6,911 nt of DNA from Actinomycetota bacterium. Lineage in GTDB: Bacteria > Actinomycetota > Nitriliruptoria > Euzebyales > Egibacteraceae. Location: contig JAHWKQ010000091.1 of the NCBI GenBank assembly GCA_019347785.1, positions 1 through 6,911 of the forward strand, in the 5' to 3' direction. Shown one piece after another: positions 1 to 5,357 of the stretch. The notes under the pieces were generated by a model. That model was not told where the DNA came from. It ran no database searches and was given only the letters and a program-made list of their open reading frames with translations. Position numbers and translations under genes: made by a program. Position 1 is the first letter of the stretch. The number at the start of each line of letters is the position of its first letter.

Positions 1-285
1 GGCGAGCGCGATCACCTGGGGCGAGATCACCCGCGACAGGACGAACAGGAACGACGCGGCTCGGCGCCTGCGGATGTCGGTAATGCCGAGCCCGAGCGCC
101 CGGAGCGTGCCGAGGGGCAGCGCCCGCAGGGGGGAGAAGAAGGCGGTCTCCAGCGTCGCCCAGGGGGCGCGGAGGGCCGGGCGGCGGGCGGGCGCCGAGA
201 GCGCCTGGTCGGGCGCGTCGACGGCGCAGAGCTGGGGGACCAGCCCCTGGTGGCCCATCTGCGCGCCGCGGGCTTCGCCGACCAT
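1..285 (-). CDS. Partial hypothetical protein, N-terminal part, runs off left edge
   Basis: An open minus-strand frame continues past the left edge, so only about 95 N-terminal residues are visible. I do not recognise the family. The case for coding is compositional: 92 of 95 codons from the ATG at 285 end in G or C (exceptions gaa, att, cga), as in the clear genes here. The first half is rich in Ala, Pro and Gln. The visible C-terminal end, reading AASFLFVLSRVISPQVIALA, is hydrophobic and could be a membrane segment or a buried helix. The start is uncertain. ATG 285 has a GAGG eight bases upstream, while in-frame GTG codons at 321, 336 and 345 would lengthen it. It is divergent from the acyltransferase gene. 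No function is assigned. Confidence 0.5.
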   Translation of the reverse strand, partial: MVGEARGAQMGHQGLVPQLCAVDAPDQALSAPARRPALRAPWATLETAFFSPLRALPLGTLRALGLGITDIRRRRAASFLFVLSRVISPQVIALA

Positions 286-380
286 CCCCGTGGCCTCGTC
301 CTGCGCCCCTGACCCCGCCACACCCGCGTTTGTCACCCGGGTCACCCGGCCGGCAACCAGAGTGACGAGCGGCGGGTCGG

Positions 381-386
381 TAGGCT
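381..386 (+). promoter_or_regulatory. Candidate -10 box for a leaderless acyltransferase mRNA
   Basis: TAGGCT fits the actinobacterial TANNNT -10 pattern and ends seven bases before the ATG at 394, so transcription would begin at or next to the start codon. This agrees with the lack of a convincing Shine-Dalgarno sequence upstream of that ATG. No good -35 box is found about 17 bases further upstream. Leaderless mRNAs are common in Actinobacteria; applying that here is inference. Confidence 0.3.
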
Positions 387-393
387 CGGCCCG

Positions 394-1071
394 ATGACGG
401 TCCACGTGGGCGACGCGCTCTACGCCGGCGTGCTCGGGCTGGGGCGGGCCGGCGCGGCGGCGATGGGCTGGACGGTGCAGGCGACCGGCGTGGAGCACAT
501 CCCCGCGGAGGGCCCGGCCGTGCTGGTCAGCAACCATGTGAGCTACCTCGACCCGCTGCTGCTCGGCCTGGCGGCCCAGCGCCGTGGCCGCTGGGTGCGC
601 TATCTGGCCAAGCGCGAGCTGTTCGCCCGGCGGGCGACGGGCTGGCCGCTGCGCACGATGGGTCACATCCCGGTCGACCGGGGCGGCGACGCCGCGGCGT
701 CGCTGGTGGCGGCCCTGCGGGCGCTGCGGCGCGGCGAGGTCGTGGGGGTCTACCCCGAGGGGACCATCTCGCGGACCCTGGTGGTCGGGCACGGCAAGAC
801 GGGCGCCGCCCGCCTCGCGCTGGTGTCGGGCGCGCCGCTGGTACCGGTGGCGGTGTGGGGCGGCCAGCGCCTGCACATGGGCAGGCGGCCGGGCGCGCGG
901 CTGCGCGGCATCACCGTGACGTGCCGCATCGGCGAGCCGGTGGACTACGGGAAGGGGGAGCAGCCGTCGGCCGTCACCGAGCGGCTGATGGCGCGTATCC
1001 GCGCGCTGGCCGACGCGGCCGCCGACGCGGTCCCCCCGCGGTCCTCGGGCGGGACAGGAGGCGGCGTCTGA
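394..1071 (+). CDS. Lysophospholipid acyltransferase (PlsC-like, 1-acylglycerol-3-phosphate acyltransferase family)
   Basis: A 225-residue protein with the ordered blocks of the glycerolipid acyltransferase family. Block I is NHVSYLD (47-53), an NHX4D motif with catalytic His48 and Asp53. Block II is IPVDRG (92-97). Block III is YPEGTIS (120-126), matching the usual FPEGTRS phosphate-binding block with Tyr for Phe and Ile for Arg. Block IV is the APLVPVAVWG stretch (147-156). The family transfers an acyl group from acyl-CoA or acyl-ACP to a lysophospholipid, classically making phosphatidic acid at the inner membrane face. The length suits short actinobacterial members. The N-terminus is mildly hydrophobic without a clear membrane helix. 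The exact acceptor cannot be read from sequence; other lysophospholipids or glycolipids are possible. The stop codon overlaps the start region of the downstream amidase, so the two are probably co-transcribed. Confidence 0.9.
   Translation: MTVHVGDALYAGVLGLGRAGAAAMGWTVQATGVEHIPAEGPAVLVSNHVSYLDPLLLGLAAQRRGRWVRYLAKRELFARRATGWPLRTMGHIPVDRGGDAAASLVAALRALRRGEVVGVYPEGTISRTLVVGHGKTGAARLALVSGAPLVPVAVWGGQRLHMGRRPGARLRGITVTCRIGEPVDYGKGEQPSAVTERLMARIRALADAAADAVPPRSSGGTGGGV
1056..1061 (+). promoter_or_regulatory. Shine-Dalgarno AGGAGG inside the acyltransferase 3' end
   Basis: A perfect AGGAGG lies within the last codons of the acyltransferase. It is six bases before an in-frame CTG at 1068 (overlapping the TGA at 1069-1071 as CTGA) but 18 bases before the first in-frame GTG at 1080. 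It is therefore well placed for CTG and poorly placed for GTG. It decides the amidase start and implies translational coupling. Confidence 0.5.
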
Positions 1072-1079
1072 GCGAGGCG

Positions 1080-2468
1080 GTGCGAGCGCTGGCGCGCGCC
1101 GGCGCGGTGGAGGTGGGCGAGGCCGTGCGCAGCCGCCGGGTCTCCGCGGTCGAGGTCGTCGAGGCGTGCCTGGAGCGGATCGCCGCACTCGACGGCCGCC
1201 TCGGCGCCTTCCAGCTGGTGCGCGACGCCGAGGTCCGCGCCGAGGCCGAGGCTCTGGACGCGCGGGACGACCTGCCGGGACTCGCGCTGGCCGGCGTGCC
1301 GGTGGCGGTCAAGGACATGATCGACGTGGCCGGCACGCCCACGAGCGACGGCAGCCGCGCGGCGAGCGGCGTCCCGGCGGCCACCGACGACGAGCTCGTC
1401 GCCAGGCTCCGGGCGGCCGGGGCGCTGATCGTCGGCAAGACCCGTGTCCCCGAGTTCGGGCTGTGGCCCTTCACCGAGTCCGAGGCGTTCGGCACGACGC
1501 GCAACCCCTGGGACCCCTCCCTGACGCCGGGCGGCTCCACCGGCGGCGGGGCGGCGGCGGTGTCGGCGGCCATGGCGCCCCTCGCGCTCGGATCGGACGG
1601 TGGCGGGTCGATCCGCATCCCGGCGGCCTGCTGCGGGTTGGTGGGCCTGAAGCCGGGCACCGGTGTGGTCCCGCTGCCGGGGGGGCGGACCCAGGCGCGG
1701 AGCCTGGTCGAGTGGGGGCCGTTGGGCACCTCGGTGGCGGACGTCTGGGTCATGTTCTCCGTCCTCGCCGGGCTCCCCGGTCGAGGGGAGGTGGCGCCGC
1801 CGGAGCGGCGCCTGCGGATCGCGGTGTCGGCTCGACCGCCCGTGGCCGGGGTGGCTGTGGACGTCGCCCTGCGACGGGCGCTCCAGACCACCGCACGGGT
1901 GCTGTCCGACGCCGGGCACGACGTGGCGGTGGCGCACCCGCCCCATCGTCCGGTCGACGTGGCCGCGTTCCTCAGGCGGTTCTTCGCCGGGGCCGCCGAG
2001 CGGGTGGACCAGGTCGGATCGGCGCGGGTGGAGCCACGCACCCGCGACGCGGCCCGCTTCGGGCGGGCCCTGGGACGCCGTCCGCCGTCGCCTCGGACCG
2101 ACGAGCGGGTGCGAGCCCGCTTCCGGCGCTGGTTCAGCGACTACGACGTCCTGCTCACCCCGGCGCTGGCCAGGCCGCCGATACCCGTGGGCGCCTACGA
2201 GGGCCGCGGCTTCGTGGCGACGCTGCTCGGCTCGACGCGGTTCGTCCCCTTCACGGCCCCGTGGAACCTCACCGGCTTCCCGGCCGCGTCCGTTCCGGCC
2301 GCACCGCTCCCCGGTGACATCCCCGCCGGGGTCCAGATCGTCGCCGCGCCCGGCGGCGAGCGCCTGCTGCTGTCGGTCGCGCGCGAGCTCGAGCGGCACC
2401 AGCCGTGGCGCCGCCACGCCCCCCTCGATGCGGGACCGGGCGACTCGACCGGCTCGCGCCCTTCCTGA
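1080..2468 (+). CDS. Amidase (amidase-signature family serine hydrolase)
   Basis: From the GTG at 1080 this is 462 residues, normal for the amidase-signature family, which hydrolyses carboxamides to acids and ammonia or amines. The Ser-cisSer-Lys triad is visible: Lys78 in VAVKDMID, Ser153 in GGSTGGG, and the nucleophile Ser177 in GGSIRIP. The spacings of 75 and 24 equal those of fatty acid amide hydrolase (K142, S217, S241). The signature continues as CCGLVGLKPGTG. The C-terminal half carries the usual LLTPALARPP strand, the PWNLTGFPAASVP segment and a GVQIVA end. The second serine of the usual GGSSGG is Thr154, and the following GGS is GGG. No signal peptide is seen, so it is probably cytoplasmic. 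Adjacent gatB and gatC genes are absent, which argues against GatA of the tRNA amidotransferase. Substrate is unknown. The start may instead be CTG 1068, adding four residues. Confidence 0.9.
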   Translation: MRALARAGAVEVGEAVRSRRVSAVEVVEACLERIAALDGRLGAFQLVRDAEVRAEAEALDARDDLPGLALAGVPVAVKDMIDVAGTPTSDGSRAASGVPAATDDELVARLRAAGALIVGKTRVPEFGLWPFTESEAFGTTRNPWDPSLTPGGSTGGGAAAVSAAMAPLALGSDGGGSIRIPAACCGLVGLKPGTGVVPLPGGRTQARSLVEWGPLGTSVADVWVMFSVLAGLPGRGEVAPPERRLRIAVSARPPVAGVAVDVALRRALQTTARVLSDAGHDVAVAHPPHRPVDVAAFLRRFFAGAAERVDQVGSARVEPRTRDAARFGRALGRRPPSPRTDERVRARFRRWFSDYDVLLTPALARPPIPVGAYEGRGFVATLLGSTRFVPFTAPWNLTGFPAASVPAAPLPGDIPAGVQIVAAPGGERLLLSVARELERHQPWRRHAPLDAGPGDSTGSRPS

Positions 2469-2550
2469 CGCTTGTCCCCTTGACGGCGGGTACCGGCCGG
2501 GCTTGACTGGCTGCGAGGGCTGGGGTGCTCGATCACGGCGGGGTTGGTGG

Positions 2551-2566
2551 AGCTCGCCCCCGAGCT
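2551..2566 (+). promoter_or_regulatory. Small hairpin in the leader of the FAD oxidoreductase gene
   Basis: AGCTCG and CGAGCT form a perfect 6-bp inverted repeat around a CCCC loop. It is followed by the 8-bp palindrome CTGATCAG (2565-2572), which overlaps the first bases of the ribosome binding site AGGGGA (2571-2576) before ATG 2581. It lies in the 112-bp gap after the amidase. It could be an operator for a dimeric regulator, a weak RNA hairpin affecting translation, or chance in GC-rich DNA. No U-run follows, so a classic terminator is unlikely. Confidence 0.3.
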
Positions 2567-2580
2567 GATCAGGGGAAACC

Positions 2581-3957
2581 ATGAGCGACGGCTCCGTGCA
2601 GGACCTCTTGTCGCGCGTCCGGGGCGCCGTGACCACGACGGGCGACCAGGACTATGACGAAGCGCGCAGGGTCTACAACGCCATGTTCGACCGACGGCCC
2701 CTGGCGGTGGTGCGCGCCGTGGACGTCGCCGACGTCCGCGCCGCTGTCGACGCCGCCCGCGGGTCCGGCCTGGAGCTTGCCGTCCGGGGTGGCGGCCACA
2801 GCGTGCCCGGGTTCGGGACCGTGGACGACGGCATCGCGCTGGACCTCGGTCCGATGAAGGGCATCCGCATCGACCCCGAAGCGCGGGTGGCGCACGTCCA
2901 GGCTGGCTGTACGTGGGGAGACGTGAACCACGCGACCTACGACTTCGGCCTGGCGACGACCGGCGGGATCATCTCCACCACCGGGGTGTCGGGGCTCACG
3001 CTGGGCGGCGGCATCGGCTATCTGGCCCGGGCCCACGGCTTGTCCTGTGACAATCTGCGCTCCGCCGACGTGGTGCTGGCCGACGGCAGCTTCGTCACGG
3101 CCAGCGAGGACCAGCACGACGACCTGTTCTGGGCGCTGCGGGGCGGTGGGGGCAACTTCGGGGTGGTGACCTCGTTCGAGTTCGACCTGCACCCCGTCGG
3201 CGACATCTACGGCGGGCCGATGTTCTTCGAGCTCGACGCCGCGGAGGAGCTGCTGCGCACCCTGCGCGAATGGCTCCCCGACGCGCCGCGCGCGATGAGC
3301 GGCTTCCCCGGCTTCCAGATCGCCCCGCCGCTCCCCTTCATCCCCGAGGAGCGCCACGGCCAGCCCTTCATCATCTTCGTGGCCTGCTTCAACGGACCCG
3401 ACGAGGAGGGCGAGCGGCTGCTCGCGGCGTTCCGGGACGTCGACGACCCCGTCGCCGAGCACGTGGGGCGCATGCCGTACCCGGCCTTGAACAGCGCCTT
3501 CGACGCGTTGGTGCCGCCCGGCCTGCAGCACTACTGGAAGGCCAGCTTTCTTCCGGAGCTCAACGACGGGGCCATCGCGGCACATCTCGAGCATGGCCCG
3601 AAGGTGCCGGTGGTTCAGTCGACCGTTCACATGTACTTGATCGACGGCGCGGTGCACGACGTCGCTCAGGACGAGACCGCGTTCCCTTACCGAGACGCCG
3701 TCATCGCCCAGGTCGTCGCGGGCATGTGGCCGGACCCGGGCGACAACGCCGACAACATCCGCTGGGTGCGTGACTACTACGCGGCCCTGGAGCCCCACTC
3801 GGCGGAGGGCGGCTATGTCAACTTCATGGCCGAGGACGACCAGGACCGGATCCGCGCGAACTACGGCGCCAATTACGACCGGTTGGTGGAGGTCAAGAAG
3901 CGCTACGACCCCGACAACCTGTTCCACCTCAACCAGAACATCAAGCCCGGCGTCTGA
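2581..3957 (+). CDS. FAD-binding oxidoreductase (PCMH-type FAD domain plus BBE C-terminal domain)
   Basis: A 458-residue flavoprotein oxidase or dehydrogenase of the berberine-bridge-enzyme type. The FAD domain covers about residues 38-205. RGGGHS (69-74) holds His73, the usual site of 8-alpha-histidyl FAD attachment. STTGVSGLTLGGGIGYL (from 132) and the ALRGGGGNFGVVTSFEF block complete the FAD fold. A substrate domain follows, and the BBE domain occupies about 410-456 (YVNFM, YGANYDRL, KKRYDPDNLFHLNQNI). Bicovalent members have a second FAD-linking Cys about 58-62 residues after the His; here that place is Ile131/Ser132, so only His linkage is expected. Cys110 and Cys156 are not at that site. 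Start ATG 2581 has AGGGGA upstream. No signal peptide is seen. Relatives oxidise sugars, alkaloids or polyketide intermediates; the substrate here cannot be told. It has its own 112-bp upstream gap and probably its own promoter. Confidence 0.92.
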   Translation: MSDGSVQDLLSRVRGAVTTTGDQDYDEARRVYNAMFDRRPLAVVRAVDVADVRAAVDAARGSGLELAVRGGGHSVPGFGTVDDGIALDLGPMKGIRIDPEARVAHVQAGCTWGDVNHATYDFGLATTGGIISTTGVSGLTLGGGIGYLARAHGLSCDNLRSADVVLADGSFVTASEDQHDDLFWALRGGGGNFGVVTSFEFDLHPVGDIYGGPMFFELDAAEELLRTLREWLPDAPRAMSGFPGFQIAPPLPFIPEERHGQPFIIFVACFNGPDEEGERLLAAFRDVDDPVAEHVGRMPYPALNSAFDALVPPGLQHYWKASFLPELNDGAIAAHLEHGPKVPVVQSTVHMYLIDGAVHDVAQDETAFPYRDAVIAQVVAGMWPDPGDNADNIRWVRDYYAALEPHSAEGGYVNFMAEDDQDRIRANYGANYDRLVEVKKRYDPDNLFHLNQNIKPGV

Positions 3958-3983
3958 CCCCCAGGGACAGGCCCGGGCGGGCG

Positions 3984-4874
3984 TCAGGCGGGGAGCGGCG
4001 CGAGACAGCGCGCCGTCGGCAGGTCCGTGGCCACCACCCCCCAGGTCCCACCTCCGTCCTCGGAGCGGTAGACGGTCCCCGCGTCGGCCACCGCCACCGC
4101 CCCGCCGTCGGCGACGAGGCAGCCGGTGTCGACGTTGCCCGTGAACCACTCGGGCAGCCCCTGCCGGCAGCGCGTCCACGACCCGTCGGTGGCGAGCGCC
4201 CCGCGGTAGACGGCCGACCGGCCGCCGCCGGGGCCCTCTGAGACCGACACGAGCACGCTGTCGCCGACCACGGCGACCGCGCGGGCGTAGCGCGCGTGCA
4301 GCCCCCCGGTGCGCCAGCGCCAGCTGCCGCCCCGGTCGTCGCTGACCGCCAGGCCGCGCGCCGCCGCAGCCAGCACCAGCCCGCCGGCGACGCTCACCTG
4401 GTGCACGTCGGCGTCGACGTCGATGGTCGGCTCCCAGGTGGCGCCGCCGTCCCCGGAGCGGGCGATCCCGCCCACGTGGACGTTGGCGTACAGCGTGCCG
4501 TCGGGGCCGGCCGCAAGCGACCGGGTGTCCGCCGGACCGCCCCAGGGCGTGTACCAGTCGTCGCGGCCGGCGACCGCCCAGAACCCGTCGACCGGGACCA
4601 GGCGGTCGTCGGACAGACGCACCAGGCCCGCCGCGGCGGTCCCTGCGAGCAGACCGTCCGGGGTCGGCAGCAGGCTGCGCAGCGGCCGGTCGTGCGCCGT
4701 AACCGACGTGAAGCCCCCGTCGGCGGTCCCGCGCACCAGCGCCGTGGCGTCCACCACGGCCCACACCGAGGCCCCGTCGACCGCCATCGCGGCGACATCG
4801 CCGCCGGCGAGCCGCTCGGGCGCACCGTCGCCGAGGCGGTACAGCCCCTCCGCGGTGCCCGCGAGCAGACCCAT
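3984..4874 (-). CDS. Asp-box (BNR) beta-propeller protein, cytoplasmic, function unknown
   Basis: A 296-residue protein built of repeated short beta-strand units. Three clear Asp-box motifs (S-x-D-x-G-x-T/S-W) occur at residues 140-147 (SGDGGATW), 178-185 (SDDRGGSW) and 271-278 (SEDGGGTW), with degenerate copies near 49-55 (GTADGGF) and 229-233 (TDGSW). LLAG, TLYANV and VLVSVSEG stretches look like propeller strands. This matches WD40/YVTN/BNR-like repeat proteins related in fold to sialidases and sortilin. No sialidase FRIP or catalytic Arg triad is seen, so a glycosidase role is not supported. The start is ATG 4874 because GGAGGT (4881-4886) lies six bases upstream; the longer GTG start at 4949 would translate through a strong hairpin. 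No signal peptide or membrane segment is seen. It is convergent with the oxidoreductase, 26 bp apart, and downstream of the cold-shock gene. Confidence 0.8.
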   Translation of the reverse strand: MGLLAGTAEGLYRLGDGAPERLAGGDVAAMAVDGASVWAVVDATALVRGTADGGFTSVTAHDRPLRSLLPTPDGLLAGTAAAGLVRLSDDRLVPVDGFWAVAGRDDWYTPWGGPADTRSLAAGPDGTLYANVHVGGIARSGDGGATWEPTIDVDADVHQVSVAGGLVLAAAARGLAVSDDRGGSWRWRTGGLHARYARAVAVVGDSVLVSVSEGPGGGRSAVYRGALATDGSWTRCRQGLPEWFTGNVDTGCLVADGGAVAVADAGTVYRSEDGGGTWGVVATDLPTARCLAPLPA

Positions 4875-4906
4875 GGGCCCACCTCCACCCGTGGCCGACG
4901 CGAGGC

Positions 4907-4942
4907 TGAACCCCTCGCGACCCATCTGTCGCGAAGGGTTCA
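4907..4942 (-). promoter_or_regulatory. 14-bp stem-loop upstream of the propeller gene
   Basis: Arms TGAACCCCTCGCGA (4907-4920) and TCGCGAAGGGTTCA (4929-4942) pair over 14 positions around an 8-base loop. The single non-complementary pair (4914 with 4935) is C-A in plus-strand RNA but G-U in minus-strand RNA, so the stem is complete only in the transcript of the minus-strand genes. It ends 32 bases before ATG 4874. No U-run follows on the minus strand. It may be a leader element of the propeller gene, an intrinsic terminator of the U-less type, or a DNA operator. Confidence 0.55.
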
Positions 4943-4959
4943 ACCCCACTGGCCGGCCC

Positions 4960-4979
4960 CGGGTCCCCGCGAGGACCCG
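4960..4979 (-). terminator. Possible terminator hairpin after the cold-shock gene
   Basis: In minus-strand RNA, CGGGUCC and GGACCCG form a perfect 7-bp GC-rich stem with a 6-base loop, starting ten bases after the cold-shock stop codon at 4990. No U-tract follows; the next bases are G and C. U-less hairpins are proposed as terminators in high-GC actinobacteria, so the call rests on position and stem strength. Confidence 0.4.
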
Positions 4980-4989
4980 CGACGGTGTC

Positions 4990-5193
4990 CTAGCGGACGA
5001 CGGCGACGTTGGAGGCCTGCGGCCCCTTGCGTCCCTCGGTGATCTCGAACTCGACCTTCGCGCCCTCCGGCAGGGACTTGAAGCCCGTCCCCTGGATGCC
5101 GGAGAAGTGCACGAAGACGTCCTCGCCGTTGTCGGCCGTGATGAAGCCGAAGCCCTTGTCGTCTGAGAACCACTTGACGGTGCCAGTTGCCAC
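4990..5193 (-). CDS. Cold-shock protein, CspA family
   Basis: A 67-residue single cold-shock domain, the standard length. It binds single-stranded RNA and DNA in the cytoplasm and acts as an RNA chaperone or antiterminator. RNP1 is KGFGFI (13-18) and RNP2 is VFVHF (26-30); the start MATGTVKWF and the end GPQASNVAVVR are typical of actinobacterial members. The start codon is GTG at 5193, with AGGGG seven bases upstream. A 164-bp gap precedes it, giving room for the long 5' leader usual for csp mRNAs. Two hairpins lie downstream before the propeller gene. Whether it is cold-induced or constitutive cannot be read from the sequence, since many actinobacteria carry several paralogues. Confidence 0.96.
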   Translation of the reverse strand: MATGTVKWFSDDKGFGFITADNGEDVFVHFSGIQGTGFKSLPEGAKVEFEITEGRKGPQASNVAVVR

Positions 5194-5357
5194 TGCGTTA
5201 CCCCTGTTTGTAATCGGTCCTCGCCGGCCGGCTCATGGCCGACCCGCGTCGAGGGGCTGCGCTGGCATCGTCACCGTGCAGACTCCACGCTTGTCGTGCC
5301 CTCAGCCACCACGGTAGCAACTTCTGCACCTCCCACGTAGCCCTTCTGCTGACCGCC
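5194..5357 (-). promoter_or_regulatory. Leader and promoter region of the cold-shock gene
   Basis: This 164-bp gap between the ppsA stop and the csp start holds no credible reading frame. On the minus strand TGCTACCGT (5311-5319) resembles an extended -10 (TGn plus TANNNT), without a good -35. Transcription from it would give a leader of about 110 bases. That leader could fold: GCCGGCCGGC (5223-5232) is a 10-bp palindrome, and CGAC and GTCG at 5240-5251 close a 4-bp stem. The promoter call is tentative; the location is sensible for a csp gene. Confidence 0.3.

Noticed and set aside
74..397. A 107-codon plus-strand frame before the acyltransferase.
   Set aside because: It is antisense to the better-supported left-edge frame, Ser/Arg/Ala-rich and without motifs.
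1080..2468. Calling the amidase GatA of the Glu-tRNA(Gln) amidotransferase.
   Set aside because: There are no gatB or gatC neighbours, and the glycine-serine loop and flanks differ from the GatA pattern.
2480..2508. TTGACG (2480-2485) and TTGACT (2503-2508) as -35 boxes for the oxidoreductase.
   Set aside because: Neither has a TANNNT-like -10 at 16-19 bases downstream.
945..2636. A 563-codon minus-strand open frame opposite the amidase.
   Set aside because: The opposite strand carries an intact amidase with its full catalytic triad; the antisense product is low-complexity Arg/Gly/Pro-rich.
3958..3983. GCCCGGGC palindrome (3971-3978) between the convergent genes as a bidirectional terminator.
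   Set aside because: It has no loop, and the possible looped version has only four pairs; it is easily explained by GC content.
2569..4764. A 731-codon open frame on the minus strand spanning the oxidoreductase and much of the propeller gene.
   Set aside because: It is antisense to the clear FAD oxidoreductase and in a shifted frame over the propeller gene. Its product is Arg/Gly-rich with no motif, as expected for shadow frames at high GC.
3984..4874. Reading the propeller protein as a sialidase or other glycosyl hydrolase.
   Set aside because: Only the Asp-box fold motif is present; catalytic sialidase residues and an export signal are missing.
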